Below are positions 53,176 to 61,960 of a stretch of DNA of 64,000 nt, one piece after another (position 1 is the stretch's first letter; the number at the start of each line of letters is the position of its first letter). A program made the position numbers and the translations under genes. This stretch comes from JAGQPD01 sp020426865. GTDB taxonomy: Bacteria > Planctomycetota > Planctomycetia > Pirellulales > Pirellulaceae. The notes beneath the pieces were generated by a model. That model had not been told where the DNA came from. It made no database searches and saw only the letters and a program-made list of their open reading frames with translations. The stretch spans positions 1 through 64,000 of the forward strand of contig JAWKTN010000009.1 in the NCBI GenBank assembly GCA_041399065.1, in the 5' to 3' direction.

Positions 53176-54801
53176 ATGGGGCGTTTAGCGTGGCTGAGAG
53201 TCGTCATTGGTTTGTGTTTGGCCATGTGTGCTCGGATCGCCTTCGGTGACCCGTATGATGTCGTGGTTTACGGCGGTACGGCTGGCGGCGTAACCGCGGC
53301 GGTGCAGGCGGCGCGGATGGGAAAGCGCGCGGTGCTCATTGAGCCGGGGCGGCATGTGGGTGGTCTTACCAGTGGCGGGTTGGGGGCCACCGATATTGGC
53401 AACAAGCAAGTCATTGGTGGGTTGTCTCGCGAGTTCTATGAGCGGGTCGCGCAGCATTATGGCGATGACAACGCATGGCGATGGCAGAAACGCGATACCT
53501 ATCGTAGCGCTCGTCAAGCGAGTGGCGACAATGCGATGTGGACATTCGAGCCACACGTGGCTGAGGCGATCCTGCGCAGGATGTTGGAGGAACATGGCGT
53601 CGATGTGTATTTCGAGCAACCCCTGTTGCGGCCGGGTGGTGTTGACAAGGTCGACGGTCGGATCCAATCGATTACGATGGAAGACGGCAAGAGCTTTGCC
53701 GGGCGAATGTTTGTCGATGCCACGTATGAAGGTGACCTGTTGGCGGAGGCGGGCGTTTCATTTCACATCGGTCGTGAGGCGAACGCGACGTATGGCGAGA
53801 CGCTCAATGGCGTCCAGGTGGCACAGGCGAAGTATCATCAATTCAACCATGCCGTTGATCCGTACATGACACCGGGGGATCCAGCGAGCGGCTTGTTGCC
53901 AAATATCGAGGGGGAGCCGCCGGGCGAAGATGGTGCCGAAGACCGTCGCGTGCAGGCCTACAATTTTCGGATGTGCCTGACGGATGTGAAGGAGAATCAA
54001 ATCTCCTGGCCCAAGCCCGAAGGGTACGATCCGCTGCAATACGAGCTGCTGGCGCGCTACTTTGCGGCGGGGCTGGACATCGTCCCTTGGCACAATACCG
54101 GGATGCCCAATCGAAAGACCGACATCAACAACAACGGCGGCTTCTCGACGGACTATATTGGCAAGAACTACGACTATCCGGAGGCTTCCCATGCCGAACG
54201 AAAGCAGATCTTCGCCGCCCATGTGCAATACCAGCAAGGATTGATGTGGTTTCTCGCACACGACGAGCGGGTGCCAGCAAACGTGCAGAAGGAGGTGAAT
54301 CGGTGGGGGTTGTGTCGCGACGAGTTTGAGGAAACGGGTGGGTGGCCGCACCAGATGTATGTGCGGGAGGCGCGGAGAATGGTGAGTGATCTGGTGATGA
54401 GCCAGCATCACTGTCAGGGGCGAGCGCTTGCCGAGGACCCGATCGGCATGGCAGCCTATACGATGGATTCGCATAACACACAACGTTACGTGCGCGACGG
54501 TGTGGCGAAGAATGAGGGGGACGTGCAGGTCGGTCGATTCCCGCCGTATCCGATCGGTTATCTGTCGATAGTCCCGCGAGAGGGGGAATGTAAGAATCTG
54601 TTGGTACCGGTTTGTCTATCGGCGACACATATTGCTTACGGATCGATTCGGATGGAGCCGGTGTTTATGGTCTTAGGGCAATCGGCGGCGACAGCTGCAT
54701 GCATTGCTATCGATGCTGACGTAAGTGTGCAGCAGGTTGATCGCGGACGGCTACGAGCTCGGTTGCAGGCGGACGGCCAGGTGCTATCACATTCCGGTTA
54801 G
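53176..54801 (+). CDS. Exported FAD-dependent oxidoreductase
   Basis: 541 aa. A signal peptide of about 25 residues precedes a Rossmann FAD-binding motif (VVVYGGTAGGVTAAVQAARMGKRAVLIEPG), then the GGxTSGGLGATDIG loop and FVDATYEGDLLAEAGV. The family is FAD_oxidored (PF12831-like), common in planctomycetes and Bacteroidetes; members are often next to polysaccharide genes. The substrate is unknown; the position after transketolase is probably incidental. The ATG has GGGGGAG six bases upstream. Confidence 0.88.
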   Translation: MGRLAWLRVVIGLCLAMCARIAFGDPYDVVVYGGTAGGVTAAVQAARMGKRAVLIEPGRHVGGLTSGGLGATDIGNKQVIGGLSREFYERVAQHYGDDNAWRWQKRDTYRSARQASGDNAMWTFEPHVAEAILRRMLEEHGVDVYFEQPLLRPGGVDKVDGRIQSITMEDGKSFAGRMFVDATYEGDLLAEAGVSFHIGREANATYGETLNGVQVAQAKYHQFNHAVDPYMTPGDPASGLLPNIEGEPPGEDGAEDRRVQAYNFRMCLTDVKENQISWPKPEGYDPLQYELLARYFAAGLDIVPWHNTGMPNRKTDINNNGGFSTDYIGKNYDYPEASHAERKQIFAAHVQYQQGLMWFLAHDERVPANVQKEVNRWGLCRDEFEETGGWPHQMYVREARRMVSDLVMSQHHCQGRALAEDPIGMAAYTMDSHNTQRYVRDGVAKNEGDVQVGRFPPYPIGYLSIVPREGECKNLLVPVCLSATHIAYGSIRMEPVFMVLGQSAATAACIAIDADVSVQQVDRGRLRARLQADGQVLSHSG

Positions 54802-55024
54802 GTAAAATGTTAGTGCTGAAGTAGTTGGTCTGAGCGGAAAAACGGGGTTAGTTTGGGGCGGTAGGCGGTCGATATCGAAGGAGAGGACGGTATGGACCGC
54901 CGGGGCGTGAAGTGCTAGGATTCGCGTCAATTTCGGTCCAGAGACTCTTTTCATTGCACTACGTTCGTAAGTTTGCCGGGTGGAAGCCCCAGCAAGCTGG
55001 TTGGCGCTCAGGGAGGAACACGCC

Positions 55025-57202
55025 ATGCGTTTGGCCAGGATTGGCATTGCACGGACTGCGGGGTTGCGACACGTACGCGTCATATGTCGCGGGATCGGTG
55101 TTGCGGGAATCTGTCTGTTGATTGTCACACCTGGTTGGGGGTGGCAGTTTCGAGAGATTCGGCCCAACGTAGCGCCTCAACGGGTGGCACCACCTGCAGC
55201 AGCGGTGGAGACAGCGCCGGCGCCGGTTGAGCGTGGACCCGAGCTCGAATCCGAACCTGAACCAACAGCTGGCACTCATCGCGAGCTTGAAGAGGTTCCG
55301 TCCAGCGGGAACGTTTCACTGACGGCACCGAAGACGTTGAGCGTGCCAGCTCCGTCGGAACGGTCCATCGTGGCGATGCCCGGCAAATCTCCGCTGGAGG
55401 CGAGTTCCGTTCCCAAGAGCATTCCCAACGATGACTATTATGACGACGTCGAAGCGTATGGTGACGATTCGCAGTCGGTTGTTGTCAATGAAGAGCTCTC
55501 GTCGTCGATCGATCCGTCGATCACGCAGTCGCTGCGATTGAAGGGCGTGATTGCTGGCGAAACGACGACCGATCGTTTACACAAACTGTGGGGGCGGCCG
55601 TTCAAGACCGGCAAAGTTGACGGGTTGGTCATCGAAAAATATCGCATTGAACCGTTTCGTCAGGTCGACGTGACGATCAATGACGACGTCGTCAGCGCCG
55701 TTTTGATCCACCTGGCGGATCCGCAAGACCCTAAGTATTGTGCCGAAGAGCTGCGACTTGCCGAGCTGGAGCCAGTACCGGTACCCGACGTATACGGTGA
55801 GGTCCTGGGGCTGGCCTATCCTGAACGTGGTGTGCTGCTGGTGTTTCAGGAAAGCAATGCGGGACATTGGGTCCATAAGATCCAACTAGAGGCGGTGAAT
55901 CCGGAACCGTTTCTGTTGCGCGCCGACTACGACTTTGAAGGACATTTCACTCGCGATCTCGGTGACCTCGACAAGGCATTAGCAATCGATCCGAAGTTCG
56001 CGCGGGCGCATTGGTTGCGCGCCGAGATGCTCTCGGAAATCGGACGATTTCAAGACGCACTTCAAGCCGCAAAAAAGGCGGTAGATAGCGATGGCGAGCA
56101 TCCTCTGCTGCAGCTGACGTATGCCAGGCTGTTGGCCGACAATGGTGATCATGAAGAGGCAGAGAAACGGACGCGAAAAGTGCTCGACCGGACCGACCTG
56201 CCCGTGGTAGTTCGCGCGGCAGCGGAGTGCCAATTGGGAGATCTGCTGTCGTATGGGTCGACGGTTGAATTCAAAGAGGCGATGCAACATCACCTGCGGG
56301 CCATCGATCTGGCGGCACCGGTGGCGAATGAGCGCCGGTTCGTCGAACGTCGGCTCGCCAAACGGACGTTGGTGCGAGCTCATCTGGCCGTTGCGAAAGA
56401 TATTGCCAATGGAAGTTTTCAAGATCCTAAAACGGTGATCCGCAAGTGGATCGATCGTTCCATGGCGCTCGTTGATGAAATGATCAGCCGCGATCAGGGT
56501 GATGAAGCGATGCGGTTGGCGGTTTATCGTCGCGCCCTGGAGGCACACGCGGATTTGAATCACACGGCCAATCCGGATACTGTCACCGAGCGGGCATTGC
56601 AGGAAGGGCGAAGACTGATCGCAGCTGCCGACGACGACGCCAACAAGGCACGGCTGGAATGGGAGCTCGGATGCATCTTGTCCGAGGCCGTGCGAGTTCA
56701 GCGGCTTCGCGGAGATCATTCGGCTGCTATTCAGCGTGCCAACGACGCGATTGCCCTGCTAAAACAGAGTGCCGCAAAGCGACAGTCGACACCCGGCCAA
56801 AAATACCTGGTGGGACGGCTCTATTTCCAAATTGGAAACATCTATGCGGTGCAGCGAGAGGATCATAGCGAAGCGGTCAGCTGGTACGACAAAGCCGAAG
56901 GGCTACTCAAAGGGCAACTGCCAGTCGACGTTTTGACCGAAGCGACGATTCATGGTGATCGATTTGTCAGCATGGGTGTGTCCTACTGGAATCAGGGAAT
57001 GCACAGCAAGGCGATTGAACTGACGGAGCTCGGTGTCGATATCCTTCAAGACGCTGTGGCAGAGGGACTGATGGATGCCGAATCGCTCGTGATTCCCTAC
57101 GACAATCTGGCCACAATGCACAAGAAACAGGGCAATTTGGAAGGCGCTAAGACCTTCGCTGAATTGGCGGCTGGTGTTAAGAAAGGGACGCAGTTGCGGT
57201 AA
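55025..57202 (+). CDS. Exported TPR-repeat protein
   Basis: 725 aa from the ATG at 55025, eight bases after GGGAGG; the frame extends to 54980. Signal/anchor helix at about 20-42 (IGVAGICLLIVTPGWGW). A proline/glutamate-rich linker (45-130) leads to an unassigned alpha/beta domain of about 130 residues (LKGVIAGETTTDRLHKLWG; VDGLVIEKYRIEPFRQVDVTI). From about 300, TPR repeats: DLGDLDKALAIDPKFARAHWL, MLSEIGRFQDALQAAKKAV, LLADNGDHEEAEK, then helical pairs to the end (LYFQIGNIYAVQREDHSEAVSWYDKA). It is likely an envelope scaffold. A strong terminator follows. Confidence 0.78.
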   Translation: MRLARIGIARTAGLRHVRVICRGIGVAGICLLIVTPGWGWQFREIRPNVAPQRVAPPAAAVETAPAPVERGPELESEPEPTAGTHRELEEVPSSGNVSLTAPKTLSVPAPSERSIVAMPGKSPLEASSVPKSIPNDDYYDDVEAYGDDSQSVVVNEELSSSIDPSITQSLRLKGVIAGETTTDRLHKLWGRPFKTGKVDGLVIEKYRIEPFRQVDVTINDDVVSAVLIHLADPQDPKYCAEELRLAELEPVPVPDVYGEVLGLAYPERGVLLVFQESNAGHWVHKIQLEAVNPEPFLLRADYDFEGHFTRDLGDLDKALAIDPKFARAHWLRAEMLSEIGRFQDALQAAKKAVDSDGEHPLLQLTYARLLADNGDHEEAEKRTRKVLDRTDLPVVVRAAAECQLGDLLSYGSTVEFKEAMQHHLRAIDLAAPVANERRFVERRLAKRTLVRAHLAVAKDIANGSFQDPKTVIRKWIDRSMALVDEMISRDQGDEAMRLAVYRRALEAHADLNHTANPDTVTERALQEGRRLIAAADDDANKARLEWELGCILSEAVRVQRLRGDHSAAIQRANDAIALLKQSAAKRQSTPGQKYLVGRLYFQIGNIYAVQREDHSEAVSWYDKAEGLLKGQLPVDVLTEATIHGDRFVSMGVSYWNQGMHSKAIELTELGVDILQDAVAEGLMDAESLVIPYDNLATMHKKQGNLEGAKTFAELAAGVKKGTQLR

Positions 57203-57263
57203 CCAGGCCGGTGCGTAAAAACCTTCGCGGTTGAAATCACGCCGCGACATTCTAGGATTGAGA

Positions 57264-57305
57264 GGAAGGGTCGGCACTAGAGCGCTGCCGGCGCTTCCTT
57301 TTTTT
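57264..57305 (+). terminator. Rho-independent terminator after the TPR gene
   Basis: Stem GGAAG-G-GTCGGCA with TGCCGGC-G-CTTCC (one G/G mismatch, one G.T pair), loop CTAGAGCGC, then seven T. It starts 62 bases after the stop at 57202 and precedes fxsA. Confidence 0.85.
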
Positions 57306-57349
57306 GTTGACGCCGAGCGAAGCGAGTTGAAAAGCAAGATGGTGCTGTG

Positions 57350-57805
57350 ATGCTGATTCGACTAATGATCCTGATGGTGGTCGTGCCATTTGCAGAATTG
57401 GCATTGCTTCTATGGCTGGCCGAGCAGACCTCGTGGTGGTTCACGCTGGCGGTTGTCGTGGCGACTGGCATTGTCGGGGCGGCGTTGGCCAAGCATCAAG
57501 GGTGGCGGACGATCCGGCGCGTGCAAAGCGAATTGGCGGAGGGGCGTGTTCCAACAGACGCACTGTGGGACGCGGCGATGATTCTGGTGGCAGGTGCGTT
57601 GCTGCTTACGCCCGGCATAATAACAGACGCCTTTGGGTTCACCTTGCTTCTGCCCGTTTGTCGTCGTACATATCGGCGTTGGCTCAGCGGTTGGGTCCGC
57701 CAGCACGTGCGAGTCGAAACTCGCACAAGCAGATCAACCCCCACCGCGCCCGCCGGCGGGCGCATTATCGATTCCTATGTCGTACGTGAGCATGACGAAT
57801 CGTAG
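57350..57805 (+). CDS. fxsA: FxsA-family membrane protein
   Basis: 151 aa from the ATG at 57350 (a GTG one codon upstream is possible). The FxsA domain (about 1-125) begins with LIRLMILMVVVPFAELALLLWLAEQTSWWF and has two further helices (TLAVVVATGIVGAALAKHQG and AALLLTPGIITDAFGFTLLLPVCR). The tail is basic and proline-rich. FxsA is a cytoplasmic-membrane protein linked in E. coli to tolerance of the F-exclusion of phage T7. It is separated by a terminator from the upstream gene. Palindrome at 57814 follows nine bases after its stop. Confidence 0.88.
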   Translation: MLIRLMILMVVVPFAELALLLWLAEQTSWWFTLAVVVATGIVGAALAKHQGWRTIRRVQSELAEGRVPTDALWDAAMILVAGALLLTPGIITDAFGFTLLLPVCRRTYRRWLSGWVRQHVRVETRTSRSTPTAPAGGRIIDSYVVREHDES

Positions 57806-57813
57806 CAAAGTTC

Positions 57814-57833
57814 CACGGCTGTCCCCAGCCGTG
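57814..57833. repeat. Intergenic hairpin CACGGCTG/CAGCCGTG after fxsA
   Basis: CACGGCTG, loop TCCC, CAGCCGTG: perfect 8-bp stem nine bases past the fxsA stop. The same core occurs at 8064 (one mismatch), 17228 and 21488. Confidence 0.75.
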
Positions 57834-57995
57834 TCGCAGTATCGATGAGTAGATCCCAGCGCCATTGCCAACTGCTTCGACAGCGATGCCCTAGTTCCGT
57901 ATCCACTCATCTTGCGATCGGTCGCTCCGACACGCGATGTCCCGTTTTCCGATATGAGTGTTGCCCGCAATAACCCGATTTCAGGCGTTCCCCGA

Positions 57996-58247
57996 CTAGA
58001 GAATCCGGAAGTCAGTCACTTCCACGACCATTAATTTCGCATCGATCACGAAGAACGCACGCAAAGGTTCTTCATCGATGTAGTATAGCCCTTCTGATAA
58101 GAAAGTGCCTTGAACGACTGGATCATTTTCCAGTTTCCGTCGAATGCTATCCACTGCATTCAAAACCGATACCGCAGAACCGACGGCGCCGGCGATACGG
58201 AGCAATTCTGCAGCGGCATCCAAAGAAAATAGTACATCGTATATCAC
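57996..58247 (-). CDS. RelE/ParE-type toxin
   Basis: 83 aa. It starts at the GTG at 58247, which overlaps the antitoxin stop as GTGA; GGTGGAG precedes it by about eight bases. The pattern is that of the RelE/ParE fold: a first strand IYDVLFSLDAAAELLRI, a helix SVLNAVDSIRRKLENDP, then YYIDEEPLRAFFVID and a final strand LMVVEVTDFRIL. ParE-like members poison gyrase and RelE-like members cleave mRNA on ribosomes; which type applies cannot be told. Gene order antitoxin-first with translational coupling is standard for this class. Confidence 0.72.
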   Translation of the reverse strand: MIYDVLFSLDAAAELLRIAGAVGSAVSVLNAVDSIRRKLENDPVVQGTFLSEGLYYIDEEPLRAFFVIDAKLMVVEVTDFRIL

Positions 58248-58462
58248 CCAATGGCTCCACCCTGTACTTTTGAAACCACTTGCGCCCAAGTGAGCCGCTT
58301 TCCATCGCGACTCGCCCGGCTCCTGGCCCGTTGGATTTCCGATTCAGTCGGAGGTCTTCGCACAATGCCAATGGTGTGTCCGCGCGCATCAACCAATTCG
58401 ATTGGCCCTTCGCTTTCACGTATCTTTGCCGCAACGTCGTCAGCTACTGCTACTCGTGTCAT
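58244..58462 (-). CDS. Antitoxin of the RelE/ParE-type pair
   Basis: 72 aa from the ATG at 58462, with AAGGAG seven bases upstream; the frame extends to 58597 without another site. The first 40 residues (MTRVAVADDVAAKIRESEGPIELVDARGHTIGIV, of which the first half is a helix) suggest a short Phd/MazE-like or AbrB-type N-terminus, followed by a basic helical tail for binding the toxin. It ends in a 4-base overlap with the toxin gene. The assignment as antitoxin is from size, position and coupling. Confidence 0.65.
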   Translation of the reverse strand: MTRVAVADDVAAKIRESEGPIELVDARGHTIGIVRRPPTESEIQRARSRASRDGKRLTWAQVVSKVQGGAIG

Positions 58463-58694
58463 AGGTTTGCTCCTTAACGTTCTTCCTATTCTACCGCCAA
58501 ACCAAGCAATTGGCCATTCCGGTTGTACGTATTCGAAGATTCGAGCAACGGAGGTTGCTCCAATGTCGGTCGAGTACGAGGTGGGGTACGAGCACAATTT
58601 CAGTGCTGAACCTTGACGGCCAAGGGCCGCTGTGTAACATTACAAGTCGTGCCTTGTCCACAACCCGCTGCCTGGACTGGATGCCTCTCTTATC
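58463..58694. other. Intergenic region upstream of the TA operon and CAP gene
   Basis: 232 bases between divergent genes. The frames here are out-of-phase extensions of the antitoxin and short, so no gene is called. No promoter hexamers are clear. Confidence 0.4.
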
Positions 58695-59936
58695 ATGATG
58701 AACCACAAAACGCGAACACCGTTGCTGGTTGTTGCGACCGCTTTTATGTTCTTCGTCGCCCGGCCAGCGGCGTCGCTTGAGCCCACCCCTCAGCAACAGA
58801 TGTGGCTCGAAATGGTCAACCGCTTTCGTGCGAGCCCTTCCGCTGAGCTCGATATACTCGCCAACTACACGCAACCCAATGGCACGTCTTTCGCCAATCC
58901 TTCGTCGGATGATCCTGATGTCGCTAGTGCCCTGAGCTTCTTCAACGTCGACGCGGCTTTACTTCGCAATCAATTCAATGCCCTCTCTCCCGCACCTCCG
59001 TTGGCCTGGAGCACCTACCTTGAAGATTCCGCTCGATACTACTCGAACGTCATCATCTCCAACGACAAGCAAGATCATTTCCTGGATGGCCTTGGCCTTT
59101 TCGATCGTGTCACACAAAACAGCGACTACGACTTCACCGGTGGTGGGAGCGTCGGCGAGAACATCTATGCCTTTACGGATAGTCCATTCCAGGGCCACGC
59201 TGGGTTTGTCATCGACTGGGGGTTCGCCGCTGGTGGCATTCAAAACCCTCCGGGACATAGGAATAGCCTATTGAATCCGGTTTTCCGCGAAATCGGTATC
59301 TCCATCGTTCCCGAATCGAACTCGTCCACTGAGGTCGGGCCATTTGTTGTGACACAACATCTCGCGGTTGACTTCGCCGACGGTCCCTTTCTTACCGGTG
59401 TTGTCTTCGACGATGCGGTCGTTGCTGATGATTTTTATTCTGTCGGCGAAGGTATCGGTGGACTGAGTGTTGATGTTCTCCAAGCCGGTACCACAAACGT
59501 CGTTGCTTCCACCACTACATACGCCTCCGGTGGCTTCGACGTGGACGTCGGTACCGGCCTTTTCGACGTCAGGATTCACGGAAGTAGTTACGACAAGTTG
59601 TTTACAGATCTAAACTTTAGCAATGGCGAAAACCAAAAGCTCGATTGGATCGCCTCCACTACCACGGAACTGCTCGGCGACTACAACGCCAATGGCACCG
59701 TAGACGCCGCCGACTATACCGTGTGGAAGGACAACTTCGGTTCGACTTCGGCACTTGATCCGGACGGAAACAACAACGGTGTCGTCGACGCGGCGGATTA
59801 CACGATTTGGAAGGACAACTTCGGGAACACGCAAACGGCCGTTGCAACACACGCGGTTCCCGAACCGGCGACGCTAGCATCACTCGTCGCGATGATCGCG
59901 GCCGTGCAAATGCTCCGTGGCAAGCGCGAACTGTGA
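58695..59936 (+). CDS. CAP-domain protein with dockerin repeats and PEP-CTERM signal
   Basis: 413 aa. Signal peptide to about residue 27. A CAP/SCP domain spans about 30-235: MVNRFRASP, a His-Gly or H-F-L pair at KQDHFLDGL, and the family signature GHRNSLLNPVFREIGIS with G-P-P-G-H-R; typical cavity His residues are present. After a beta domain (VEVGEGIGGLSVDVLQAG-like, about 240-310), two dockerin-like loops GDYNANGTVDAADYTVWKDNFG and GNNNGVVDAADYTIWKDNFG follow, then VPEPATLASLVAMIAAV and GKREL (PEP-CTERM). CAP proteins in bacteria are often extracellular; activity is unknown. Confidence 0.85.
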   Translation: MMNHKTRTPLLVVATAFMFFVARPAASLEPTPQQQMWLEMVNRFRASPSAELDILANYTQPNGTSFANPSSDDPDVASALSFFNVDAALLRNQFNALSPAPPLAWSTYLEDSARYYSNVIISNDKQDHFLDGLGLFDRVTQNSDYDFTGGGSVGENIYAFTDSPFQGHAGFVIDWGFAAGGIQNPPGHRNSLLNPVFREIGISIVPESNSSTEVGPFVVTQHLAVDFADGPFLTGVVFDDAVVADDFYSVGEGIGGLSVDVLQAGTTNVVASTTTYASGGFDVDVGTGLFDVRIHGSSYDKLFTDLNFSNGENQKLDWIASTTTELLGDYNANGTVDAADYTVWKDNFGSTSALDPDGNNNGVVDAADYTIWKDNFGNTQTAVATHAVPEPATLASLVAMIAAVQMLRGKREL

Positions 59937-60035
59937 AGTGTCCACACGGCCAATTCGCGACGGATGTCGACCCGCAGGCTGTTGGCTTACGAGCAGGCCG
60001 AGGTACCGAGCCAGAGCATGGAATGGAATATAGGC

Positions 60036-61592
60036 TCACTGGTTTTTTCTGCGGGTCGCAGGGCCAGCTGCACTGGCGACGGCACATAAGATCGCCCACC
60101 AATGTGGCTCGGGGACCGTATGCACTTCCACGATCGACAGACCGAAATTGTCTTTCCAAATCGTGTAATCGGCGGCGTCGACGACACCGTTTTCGTTGCC
60201 GTCGGCACGCAGGTTGTCAACGGACCCAAAACTGTCTTTCCAGATCGTGTAGTCGGCGGCATCGACCGTCCCGTTTCCGTTGTAGTCACCGACCAGGCCG
60301 AACTCGAATGCCCCCAGATCCGGGGCCGATCCTGCGTAATCGAGTCCAACGTCCTCGCCGGCATCAATGAGCCGGCTTCCGGGTGCCAGCCGCATGAAAT
60401 CCAGGAACGGTAGACTCCCATCGGCTTGTCGCGGACCATCCACACCAACCGCCGATGTCGAAAGAAAGTCGCTGCTTGTGGGTGCGTTTTGCAGGTTCCA
60501 TGAGTTGTGAGCGTCGTCGATCTCGTTGGTAGTCTCGCGGGATATCCCGCCGCCAGTGCCGTACGCAAGATTATTGCGAAGATAGTGGTCTGCCTCGCCA
60601 ACGTCAGCCAGCATGTCGAAATTGCGGGCATTGTTGACGGCCGTATTGTTCAACCAATCGATGCCGCCGGGATGGTGATTCGAATAGAAACCTTGCACGC
60701 GATTCTGGAACGCGAGATTGCCGAAAATCCGATGTCGTGGAATCTCGGTCGGGAATCTGCTGGGATCAAGACCGAAGCCACCCGCCTTGAATCCAGCACC
60801 GTTGCCAGCCGCCATCTGCGTGTCCGGCACAAAACCGTTGAGAAAAGCCCAGGAGTCTTCAATGTAGGCGATACCGGGCGAGTTGATCAAATCAAATCCG
60901 TCATCGCTGTTGTACCAAGCGCGATTGCCAATGAAGGTATTGCCGTCGTCGTTGCTATGACTGCCGAATCCATCGGCGTTCTCACCGCCGCGATCTGGGT
61001 CGTAGTTATGGTGCGAATCGGAATTGATGACCAAATTGTTACCGCCATCGGCGATGAAGAACCCCGGTCCCTCGTTATGATGCAGGTTCAACTGCTCGAA
61101 GACGTTGTTGCTTGCGCCGTTCTCCAGACGAATTCCCCAAGACTCATTGACGTTCGTCAAAATCTGTTGCACGCCGCGGACTTCCAATCCTTTCATGTGG
61201 ATCCAGCTTGCCGTGACGCTAAAGCCTTTGATCCGCGCCGCGGTTTGTAGCTGATAGAAATCGAAAACCGGCGTTTCGCCCGGATAGGCGAAGTACTGAA
61301 TCGGACTCCCCGCCTGACCGCTCTTGTCGAAGAGAATGCCCACGGATTCCGTCGTGCCGCTAAACTCGTAGACCCCTCCCCGAATCCAAATGGTGTCACC
61401 CGCCGTCGCGGCCTGCTGGGCACGATCGACGCTGGCGAATGGCTCCAGCAGCGTCCCCGATGCCGTGTCGTTTCCGATGGGCGACACATAGTATTCCGCC
61501 GCCCAACATGGAACGAGTGAAAGTCCGCAAGCAACGCTACATGATGTGTAGAAAAGGGTCCGCAAAATCAGGGTTGCCATTTGCCAGCGCAT
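60036..61592 (-). CDS. PL9-like parallel beta-helix protein with dockerin and PEP-CTERM
   Basis: 518 aa. Signal peptide at 1-30. The opening YYVSPIGNDTASGTLLEPFASVDRAQQAATAGDTIWIRGG is typical of right-handed parallel beta-helix lyases (DUF1565/PL9). The calcium and catalytic region is evident as ENADGFGSHSNDDGNTFIGNRAWYNSDDGFDLI, in form like PL9 pectate lyases (NADGF ... NSDDGWDLI). Two dockerin-like loops (GDYNGNGTVDAADYTIWKDSFG, GNENGVVDAADYTIWKDNFG) and VPEP plus a short hydrophobic segment and TRRKNQ (weak PEP-CTERM) end the protein. A secreted polysaccharide lyase is likely; the substrate is unknown. AAGAAGGA precedes the ATG. Confidence 0.85.
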   Translation of the reverse strand: MRWQMATLILRTLFYTSCSVACGLSLVPCWAAEYYVSPIGNDTASGTLLEPFASVDRAQQAATAGDTIWIRGGVYEFSGTTESVGILFDKSGQAGSPIQYFAYPGETPVFDFYQLQTAARIKGFSVTASWIHMKGLEVRGVQQILTNVNESWGIRLENGASNNVFEQLNLHHNEGPGFFIADGGNNLVINSDSHHNYDPDRGGENADGFGSHSNDDGNTFIGNRAWYNSDDGFDLINSPGIAYIEDSWAFLNGFVPDTQMAAGNGAGFKAGGFGLDPSRFPTEIPRHRIFGNLAFQNRVQGFYSNHHPGGIDWLNNTAVNNARNFDMLADVGEADHYLRNNLAYGTGGGISRETTNEIDDAHNSWNLQNAPTSSDFLSTSAVGVDGPRQADGSLPFLDFMRLAPGSRLIDAGEDVGLDYAGSAPDLGAFEFGLVGDYNGNGTVDAADYTIWKDSFGSVDNLRADGNENGVVDAADYTIWKDNFGLSIVEVHTVPEPHWWAILCAVASAAGPATRRKNQ

Positions 61593-61707
61593 CGAATCCT
61601 TCTTGAATCTTGGGGTGTCGCACCATCGGTTCTATCCAAAACGATGGTTGTCGCGCCACCGTTTCCTCCCATCCTAGCAAGACCGATCGTCGATGGCTAT
61701 CGCGGAT

Positions 61708-61956
61708 TTACCCCACCAATAGTGCCTTGGCGATTCCCAAGGCGATGGCTGCCAAAAAGATCAAGACAATGACGGGTATCTTCCACGTCAGTTCATTGAC
61801 GAAGGTTGAGCCACAATGGCGACAGCGTGAGGCACCGACCGGGTTGAACTGCTCGCATTGCGGGCACACGGCATGAGCTCTGCCAATGCGATGTCCCTGG
61901 TGCTTCGCCTGGTTCACTGGGCGAGAAGTTACCAAATATGGATTCTCTCGATCCAT
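61708..61956 (-). CDS. Zinc-ribbon small membrane protein
   Basis: 82 aa. A polar tail (about 1-28) leads to a zinc ribbon, C-x-x-C at VCPQC and C-x-x-C at CRHC (roughly residues 31-52), followed by one membrane helix (IPVIVLIFLAAIALGIAKALL). The N-terminal domain is cytoplasmic by the inside-positive rule. It starts just after the PH-like gene; both may be one small operon. No family beyond zinc ribbon is recognised. The same fold of ribbon plus helix is found in small planctomycete proteins of unknown function. Confidence 0.72.
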   Translation of the reverse strand: MDRENPYLVTSRPVNQAKHQGHRIGRAHAVCPQCEQFNPVGASRCRHCGSTFVNELTWKIPVIVLIFLAAIALGIAKALLVG

Positions 61957-61960
61957 CGTC

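Noticed and set aside
52407..53225. Minus-strand open frame of 272 codons opposite transketolase
   Set aside because: Antisense to conserved transketolase motifs; no domain match.
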